Below are positions 58,633 through 64,000 of a DNA stretch of 64,000 nt, piece by piece. Under the pieces are notes generated by a model, which saw only the letters and a program-made list of their open reading frames with translations, was not told the origin of the DNA and did not search any database. The DNA is from Prauserella alba. GTDB lineage: Bacteria; Actinomycetota; Actinomycetes; Mycobacteriales; Pseudonocardiaceae. Numbering within the stretch: the first letter of the stretch is position 1; the number at the start of each line of letters is the position of its first letter. A program made the translations under genes and the position numbers. Location: assembly GCF_024171735.1 (NCBI RefSeq), contig NZ_JAMTCH010000003.1:1476841-1540840 (forward strand), given 5' to 3'.

Positions 58633-60188
58633 AGTTCGTCGCCGTCACCGCGTGCCCCACCGGCATCGCGCACACCTACATGGCCGCCGAGGCCCTCGAA
58701 CAGGCCGCCACCGCCGCGGGGCACGAGATCTCCGTCGAGACACAGGGCTCCGCCGGCTCGGCACCACTGTCCGCCGACGACATCGCGGCCGCCGACGCGG
58801 TCGTGTTCGCCGCCGACGTCGACGTGCGCGACCGCGAGCGGTTCGCGGGCAAACCACAGGTCACGGCAGGCGTGAAAGCCGCGATCAACGACGCCGCCGC
58901 TCTCGTCGAACAGGCCGCGACCGCCGCCAGGTCCGCCGCCGACACCCCCACCGACACCGCCGCCTCCGCCGAGACCTCGGAGGGGCCCGGCGGTGAGCCG
59001 GAACCGGTCCCGTCGGCACCCGAACCGGAGACCGCGGTCGACGCGCACGCCGGGGCGGGCACGCGCCTGCGCCAATGGTTGATGACCGGCGTGAGCTACA
59101 TGATCCCGTTCGTCGCGGCCGGCGGCATCCTCATCGCCGTCGCGTTCCTGGTCGGCGGCGCCGAGATCGCGGCCGTCGTGGACGGCGGCGACTTCCGCGG
59201 CGTGCACTACGACGGCATCTCCGACCCGGCGGACCTGCTCGGCGAGGCGGGGATCGCGGGCGTGCTGTTCAAGGTCGGCTCGACGGCGTTCGACATGCTC
59301 GTCCCGATCCTGTCCGGGTTCATCGCGTTCGGCATGGCCGACCGGCCGGGCATCGCGCCGGGCATCGTCGGCGGGCTGCTCGCCAGCGCGATCGGCGCCG
59401 GATTCCTCGGTGGCCTGGTGTCCGGTCTGCTCGCGGGTTTCGTCGTCATGGGGCTGAAACGGATCAAGGTGCCACGCGGCGTCGCCGGCGTGATGCCGGT
59501 CGTCGTGATCCCGCTCGTGGCGTGCTTCGTGGTCGGCCTGCTGATGCTCGTGGTCGTCGGCGAACCCATCGCGGCCGCGCAGAGCGGCATGACCGACTGG
59601 CTCGCCGGTCTCTCCGGTGGCACGGCGTGGCTGCTCGGCGGCCTGCTCGGCCTCATGATGGCCTTCGACACGGGCGGCCCGGTCAACAAGGTCGCCTACA
59701 CGTTCGGCATCGCGGCACTGGCCAGCGGTGACACCGTGATCATGGCCGCGGTCATGGCGGCCGGCATGACGCCCCCGCTGGGGCTGGCGCTCGCGACCGT
59801 CGTCCGCCGGCGGCTGTTCACGCGGGCGGAGCGCGACGCCGGCAAGGCCGCCTGGCTGCTCGGGCTGTCGTTCATCACCGAGGGCGCCATCCCGTTCGCC
59901 GCAGCCGATCCGCTGCGCGTGATCCCGTCGCTGATGGCGGGCAGCGCCACGACCGGTGCGCTCGTGGTCGCGTTCGGCGCGACCTCGCCCGCACCGCACG
60001 GCGGGATCTGGGTGGTCGGACTGGTCGGCTCGCCGCTGCTGTACCTCGTCGCCGTCGCCGCGGGAATGGTCGTCACCTGTGGCTGCCTGGTGGCGGTCAA
60101 GAGCATCGGCCGCCGCGAGCGGCCCGCCAGGCCGGAGCCCGCGGCCGTGGCACCGGAACAGGGACTCATCGGCGCCCAGCAGGGTTAG
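58629..60188 (+). CDS. fruA: PTS fructose EIIBC component
   Basis: A 519-residue fused EIIB-EIIC. The EIIB domain (1-100) starts FVAVTACPTGIAHTYMAAEAL with the active Cys9. A Pro/Glu/Ala-rich linker (about 105-140) leads to EIIC with about ten membrane helices, from GVSYMIPFVAAGGILIA onward; FITEGAIPFAAADP is the family's transport motif. It imports fructose as fructose 1-phosphate. Confidence 0.96.
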   Translation: MKFVAVTACPTGIAHTYMAAEALEQAATAAGHEISVETQGSAGSAPLSADDIAAADAVVFAADVDVRDRERFAGKPQVTAGVKAAINDAAALVEQAATAARSAADTPTDTAASAETSEGPGGEPEPVPSAPEPETAVDAHAGAGTRLRQWLMTGVSYMIPFVAAGGILIAVAFLVGGAEIAAVVDGGDFRGVHYDGISDPADLLGEAGIAGVLFKVGSTAFDMLVPILSGFIAFGMADRPGIAPGIVGGLLASAIGAGFLGGLVSGLLAGFVVMGLKRIKVPRGVAGVMPVVVIPLVACFVVGLLMLVVVGEPIAAAQSGMTDWLAGLSGGTAWLLGGLLGLMMAFDTGGPVNKVAYTFGIAALASGDTVIMAAVMAAGMTPPLGLALATVVRRRLFTRAERDAGKAAWLLGLSFITEGAIPFAAADPLRVIPSLMAGSATTGALVVAFGATSPAPHGGIWVVGLVGSPLLYLVAVAAGMVVTCGCLVAVKSIGRRERPARPEPAAVAPEQGLIGAQQG

Positions 60189-60209
60189 CCGACAGGGAAG
60201 GAGCATCCG

Positions 60210-60479
60210 ATGATGGAACGTCACGTGACCGTGGGCTCGGCGGTGGGCCTGCACGCCAGGCCCGCTGCCGTGTTCGCCAAGGCGGCCGCGAGCCAGCCGG
60301 TGCCGGTGACGATCGGCAAGGCCGGCGCCGACCCGGTCGACGCGCGCAGCGTGCTGTCGGTGATCGGCCTCGGCGCGCGCAACGGCGACGAGGTCGTCCT
60401 GCGCGCCGACGGGCCCGAGGCCGAGCGTGTGCTGGATGAACTGGCCGCGGTCGTCGCCACGGATCACGACGGGTCGTGA
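60210..60479 (+). CDS. ptsH: Phosphocarrier protein HPr
   Basis: An 89-residue HPr. The phosphorylated His15 is in VGLHARPAAVFAKAA; SVLSVIGLGARNGDEV is the regulatory face, with a serine at the usual position. It sits 21 bp after fruA in the operon and feeds EIIA. Enzyme I (ptsI) is not in the window and must be elsewhere. ATG 60213 is an alternative start one codon later. Confidence 0.95.
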   Translation: MMERHVTVGSAVGLHARPAAVFAKAAASQPVPVTIGKAGADPVDARSVLSVIGLGARNGDEVVLRADGPEAERVLDELAAVVATDHDGS

Positions 60480-60482
60480 CCG

Positions 60483-60516
60483 GGCGCGGGCCGGGTGGCC
60501 TCACCCGGCCCGCGCC
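60483..60516 (+). terminator. Terminator of the fructose PTS operon
   Basis: Perfect 15-bp arms at 60483-60497 and 60502-60516 with a 4-base loop, 3 bp after the ptsH stop. Confidence 0.85.
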
Positions 60517-60581
60517 GTCCCGGCGGCCGGTGCGCGCGGGCCCTGTCGGCGGCGGCCGGCACGTGAGCGAGGATGACGGCC

Positions 60582-61430
60582 ATGAACGCCGAGCACACCG
60601 CCACACTGCCCGAGAATCCGGTCGCCTTCGACATCCGCCGTGACGGTCACATCGCCGAGGTCACGCTCCTCGGCCCCGCCAAGGGCAACGCCATGGGCCC
60701 GGACTTCTGGCGTGAACTGCCGTTGGTCTTCCGGGCGCTCGACGCCGACCCCGACGTGCGGGCGATCGTGCTGGCTGGCAGCGGCAAGCACTTCTCGTAC
60801 GGTCTCGACCTGAACGCGATGCTGCCGGGGTGGAGCGAGTTCCTCGCAGGCGACGCCCAGGCGGGTCCGCGCACCCGGTTCCTCGACGAGGTGCGGACGA
60901 TGCAGGACGCCGTCAGCACGGTCGCCAAGTGCCGCACACCGGTGATCGCCGCCGTGTCCGGCTGGTGCATCGGCGGCGGCGTCGACCTCATCGCCGGTGC
61001 CGACATCCGGCTGGCCAGCGCCGACGCACAGTTCAGCGTGCGGGAGGTCAAGGTCGCTATCGTCGCTGACATCGGCAGCCTGCAGCGCCTCGGCGGGATC
61101 ATCGGCGAGGGGCACCTGCGGGAGCTCGCCCTCACCGGCAAGGACATCGACGCCGCACGCGCCGAGAAGATCGGCCTCGTCAACGACGTCCACCCCGACC
61201 GGGACGCGCTGCTGACCGCCGCGCGCGAGCTGGCCGCCGAACTCGCGGCCAATCCTCCGCTGGTCGTGCGGGGGATCAAGGACGTACTGTCCATGGGCAC
61301 CGAGCAGCAGGTCGACGCCGGGCTGCGGTACGTGTCCGCGTGGAACGCGGCGTTCCTGCCCAGCAAGGACCTCGGTGAGGCGGTGCAGGCGTTCCTGGAG
61401 AAGCGCCCGCCCCACTTCACCGGCGAATAG
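60582..61430 (+). CDS. Crotonase family, delta3,5-delta2,4-dienoyl-CoA isomerase-like
   Basis: A 282-residue crotonase. Asp135, Glu155 and Asp163 (spacing 20 and 8) match the catalytic Asp176/Glu196/Asp204 pattern of dienoyl-CoA isomerase ECH1, in GGVDLIAGADIRLAS and REVKVAIVADIGSLQRL. It should shift double bonds of odd-position unsaturated fatty acyl-CoAs during beta-oxidation. ATG 60582 has GAGG at good spacing; ATG 60573 sits on that site. The acyl-CoA synthetase follows about 55 bp on, probably in the same operon. Confidence 0.9.
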   Translation: MNAEHTATLPENPVAFDIRRDGHIAEVTLLGPAKGNAMGPDFWRELPLVFRALDADPDVRAIVLAGSGKHFSYGLDLNAMLPGWSEFLAGDAQAGPRTRFLDEVRTMQDAVSTVAKCRTPVIAAVSGWCIGGGVDLIAGADIRLASADAQFSVREVKVAIVADIGSLQRLGGIIGEGHLRELALTGKDIDAARAEKIGLVNDVHPDRDALLTAARELAAELAANPPLVVRGIKDVLSMGTEQQVDAGLRYVSAWNAAFLPSKDLGEAVQAFLEKRPPHFTGE

Positions 61431-61486
61431 CGCCCGGCAGCAGACAGCACGGCACCGGACACTGGCGAGCGAGGAGAAACACGAAC

Positions 61487-63223
61487 GTGAGCAACGAGGC
61501 CCACACCGCCCACTCGAACCCGGCCGGCCGGGACGGTCACGACGAGTTCCGGCGTGCCCGGGACTTCCTGGTGGCCCACCGCGAGGAGTACGACACGGCA
61601 CGCGAGGGTTTCCGCTGGCCCGAGCTGACGGAGTTCAACTGGGCGCTCGACTGGTTCGACCGCGTGGCGGCCGATCCGGCCAACGCCGACCGGTATGCGC
61701 TGTGGATCGTGGAGGAGGACGGCACCGAGGGCCGGTGGACCTACCCCGAACTGGCACGCCGGTCCAACCAGGTGGCGAACTGGCTGCGCGCCCAGGGCGT
61801 GCGGCGCGGGGACCGGCTGATCCTGATGCTCGGCAATCAGGTCGAGCTGTGGGAGACGATCCTCGCCGCGATCAAGCTCGGTGCCGTGCTCATCCCGGCG
61901 ACGACGCTGCTGGGGCCCGCCGACCTGCGCGACCGCGTGGACCGGGGACAGGCCCGGCACGTCGTGGCGCGGTCGGCCGATGCGGAAAAGTTCGCCGACG
62001 TTCCCGGCGGCTACACGCGTATCGCCGTCGGCGAACCCACGGGCGGCTGGTTGTCGTACGCCGACGCCTACTCGGCCGACGCCGCGTTCACCCCGGACGG
62101 CACGACGCAGGCCACCGACCCACTGCTGCTGTACTTCACGTCGGGCACGACCGCCAAGCCGAAACTGGTGCAGCACACGCACGTGTCGTACCCGGTGGGG
62201 CACCTGTCGACGATGTACTGGATCGGCCTCGAACCCGGCGACGTGCACCTGAACGTCGCGTCGCCCGGCTGGGCGAAACACGCCTGGAGCAACGTGTTCG
62301 CGCCGTGGAACGCCGAGGCCACGGTCTTCCTGTACAACTACACGCGGTTCGACGCCGACGCCCTGCTGGCCCAGCTGGAGCGATGTGGAGTCACGAGTTT
62401 CTGCGCCCCGCCGACGGTGTGGCGGATGCTGATCCAGGCGGACCTGAGTGCGCTGCCGACACCGCCCACCAAGGTCGTCGGCGCGGGCGAACCGCTGAAC
62501 CCGGAGGTCATCGAACAGGTGCGGGCGGCGTGGGGCGTGCTCATCCGCGACGGGTTCGGCCAGACCGAGACCACGGTGCAGATCGCCAACACGCCGGGGC
62601 AGCAGGTCAAACCGGGGTCGATGGGCCGGGCGGTGCCGGGCTTCGACGTCGTGCTGGTCGACCCGGCCAGCGGCGAGCCTGCCACGGAGGGCGAACTGTG
62701 TCTCGACCTGTCGCGGCGGCCCACCGGTCTGATGGTCGGCTACGCGGGCGACGAGGAGCGCACGGCCACGGCGTTCGCGGATGGCTACTACCACACCGGT
62801 GACGTCGGCTCGATCGACGAGGACGGCTACATCACCTACGTCGGCCGCACCGACGACGTGTTCAAGGCCTCGGACTACCGCATCTCACCGTTCGAACTGG
62901 AGAGCGTGCTGCTGGAGCACGAGGCGGTCGCCGAGGCGGCCGTGGTGCCCGCTCCGGACCCGGTCCGCCTGGCCGTGCCGAAGGCGTACGTCGTGCTCGC
63001 CTCGGGGTACGCTCCCGACGGCGCGACCGCCGAGAGCATCCTCGCGTTCTGCCGGGAGCACCTGGCGCCGTACAAGCGGGTGCGCAGGCTCGAATTCGCC
63101 GAGTTGCCGAAGACGATCTCCGGCAAGATTCGCAGGGTCGAGCTGCGCGGCAAGGAGAACGACGCAGCGGAGCGCCCGGCAGGGGAGTTCCGCGACGAGG
63201 ATTTCCCCGGTGTGAAGGGCTGA
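61487..63223 (+). CDS. AMP-binding acyl-CoA synthetase (medium-chain ACSM-like)
   Basis: A 578-residue AMP-forming synthetase. The adenylate loop YFTSGTTAKPKLVQHTH, GFGQTETT and the catalytic lysine in PKTISGKIRR are present. The N-terminal PELTEFNWALDWFD segment resembles medium-chain ACSM ligases more than long-chain FadD. The GTG at 61487 has GAGGAG upstream. With the crotonase just before, it likely activates medium-chain or aromatic acids for beta-oxidation. Confidence 0.92.
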   Translation: MSNEAHTAHSNPAGRDGHDEFRRARDFLVAHREEYDTAREGFRWPELTEFNWALDWFDRVAADPANADRYALWIVEEDGTEGRWTYPELARRSNQVANWLRAQGVRRGDRLILMLGNQVELWETILAAIKLGAVLIPATTLLGPADLRDRVDRGQARHVVARSADAEKFADVPGGYTRIAVGEPTGGWLSYADAYSADAAFTPDGTTQATDPLLLYFTSGTTAKPKLVQHTHVSYPVGHLSTMYWIGLEPGDVHLNVASPGWAKHAWSNVFAPWNAEATVFLYNYTRFDADALLAQLERCGVTSFCAPPTVWRMLIQADLSALPTPPTKVVGAGEPLNPEVIEQVRAAWGVLIRDGFGQTETTVQIANTPGQQVKPGSMGRAVPGFDVVLVDPASGEPATEGELCLDLSRRPTGLMVGYAGDEERTATAFADGYYHTGDVGSIDEDGYITYVGRTDDVFKASDYRISPFELESVLLEHEAVAEAAVVPAPDPVRLAVPKAYVVLASGYAPDGATAESILAFCREHLAPYKRVRRLEFAELPKTISGKIRRVELRGKENDAAERPAGEFRDEDFPGVKG

Positions 63224-63364
63224 CCGGCCGCACGGCGGAGCGGACGTCCCGGTCGCGTGCGCAGTCTGCTGTGGACTGTTCACGCGGACGGGCCCGCCGC
63301 GCGGACGGGTGAACCACACGGCGGCCGGTTAACGCCGCGTCCCGCGATGCCGATAACCAGGGTG

Positions 63365-63613
63365 ATGAACGACAGTGAGCAACGCACCGCCCGGAATCCC
63401 GGCGCGCAGCGTGACGCGAAGGCGTCCCGGCAGACCACGAGCGCGCCACCCACGACGCCTTGCACGGTCGTGTGGAGTCAGGGCAGGCCGTACGTGCTCG
63501 AGAACCCCACCGGCCGCCCTCGCTGGATGGGCATGGACCGGCACGGCCGGCCGCAGGCCCTCACCGGTGACGAGCTGTGCCGCCGCGGCTGGAGTTACCA
63601 CCGCGCCCGGTGA
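63365..63613 (+). CDS. Hypothetical small protein
   Basis: An 82-residue product: a polar N-terminus (about 1-30) and a compact Trp/Arg/Gly-rich end with WSQGRPYVLENPTGRPRWMGMDRHGRPQALTGDELCRRGW. The repeated GRPxxx pattern suggests a small folded or nucleic-acid-binding domain, but I recognise no family. ATG 63365 is a guess; ATG 63347 is also possible. It stands alone between the synthetase and the next gene. Confidence 0.5.
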   Translation: MNDSEQRTARNPGAQRDAKASRQTTSAPPTTPCTVVWSQGRPYVLENPTGRPRWMGMDRHGRPQALTGDELCRRGWSYHRAR

Positions 63614-63727
63614 CCGGCACCGGTCGTCCGCACCGCCGTGTCGGCACCGCAGCGGGCCGCTGTTCGGTGAGCTGCCCGGTGAGGCCGGCCACGCCACCCG
63701 CGCCCGGTGGCTCGATACGGTGAACGG

Positions 63728-64000
63728 GTGAACGAGTCTGCGGGGTCGGGGGAGCGGACGGGCCGGGAAGCCCGCCGTCAGTGCTCGGGCGGGAACACGG
63801 GCCCAGCGGAAACAGGGGGCACGGTGGCTCACGAGGGCCCGGGTGACGAGGACCCGGGTGACTCGGCTGTGAGGGCCGGGTCCGCCGCTGCGGACGCGCC
63901 GTCGTTGCTGCGGCAGGCCGTCATGCCGCCGAACCTGCTGTCGATTCTGCGGCTGGCCGGTGTCCCGGTGTTCCTGTGGCTGCTGCTCGGCCCCCACGCC
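63728..64000 (+). CDS. CDP-alcohol phosphatidyltransferase family protein, 5' part
   Basis: A frame that starts at GTG 63728 and is still open at the window end (91 codons). After a low-complexity, Gly/Glu-rich stretch of about 65 residues comes MPPNLLSILRLAGVPVFLWLLLGPHA, the standard first membrane segment of CDP-alcohol phosphatidyltransferases such as PgsA-type enzymes. The catalytic DGxxAR motif lies beyond the window. GTG 63824 or ATG 63930 might be the true start. Confidence 0.75.
   Translation, partial: MNESAGSGERTGREARRQCSGGNTGPAETGGTVAHEGPGDEDPGDSAVRAGSAAADAPSLLRQAVMPPNLLSILRLAGVPVFLWLLLGPHA

Noticed and set aside
1-64000. tRNA, rRNA, insertion sequence or prophage
   Set aside because: No tRNA cloverleaf, rRNA segment, transposase, integrase or phage gene was recognised by reading; a covariance-model search could not be run.

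Overview
The window is very GC-rich, uses GTG and TTG starts freely, and packs genes into long runs with 4-base stop/start overlaps. It carries actinobacterial hallmarks: an mce lipid-uptake operon, a conservon (kinase, roadblock, DUF742 and GTPase genes), F420-type oxidoreductases, a DprE2-like cell-wall reductase and a Zur-type set of zinc-free ribosomal proteins. This fits a mycelial actinomycete near the Pseudonocardiaceae. That placement is inference from gene content. No rRNA, tRNA, CRISPR array, transposase or phage gene was seen.

Layout. 1-4.1 kb: an HSD10-like dehydrogenase, an acyl-CoA dehydrogenase, a MaoC-like dehydratase and a divergent GntR regulator with a perfect palindrome between them. 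4.5-10 kb: one 1845-residue acyl-CoA carboxylase whose middle and carboxyltransferase parts look like eukaryotic ACC. 10-12.7 kb: a TauE/SafE exporter and a ROK regulator. 12.8-26.1 kb: a 12-gene minus-strand operon (mpaB, two yrbE, mceA-F, an Mce-associated protein, fadD, fadE), divergent from a double-TetR regulator resembling Mce3R. 27.5-32 kb: pyruvate:quinone oxidoreductase, a DinB protein, a phosphoribosyltransferase, BluB and a small ATPase. 32.5-36.6 kb: a conservon ending in a styrene-monooxygenase-like flavoprotein. 36.6-43.4 kb: an Rv1733c-like membrane protein, a DUF3048 protein, a tandem universal stress protein, a DprE2-like reductase, an MmpS-like secreted protein, a metallo-hydrolase, an F420/PPOX protein and an IclR regulator. 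43.4-51.1 kb: acetaldehyde dehydrogenase plus 4-hydroxy-2-oxovalerate aldolase, TetR with a second MpaB, an LLM oxidoreductase, and a GPH transporter coupled to a PLP decarboxylase-like enzyme. 51.2-53.9 kb: a divergent Zur locus with MRF and L31 on one side and L28, L33, S14 and S18 on the other. 53.9-60.5 kb: an ankyrin protein, a siroheme synthase, a repeat-filled gene desert and a complete fructose PTS operon apart from enzyme I. 60.6-64 kb: a dienoyl-CoA-isomerase-like crotonase, an acyl-CoA synthetase, a small unknown ORF and the start of a CDP-alcohol phosphatidyltransferase.

How it fits together. Lipid and sterol-like substrates dominate. The Mce importer is cotranscribed with its own acyl-CoA ligase and dehydrogenase, and there are further beta-oxidation enzymes, an acyl-CoA carboxylase and an aldolase/dehydrogenase pair that ends aromatic or steroid side pathways. 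The most unusual features are a 75-bp in-frame tandem duplication inserted between L33 and S14 in the Zur operon, a conservon with a soluble kinase and a flavin monooxygenase, mutually exclusive hairpins before the Rv1733c-like gene, and the repeat-rich desert before the fructose operon.
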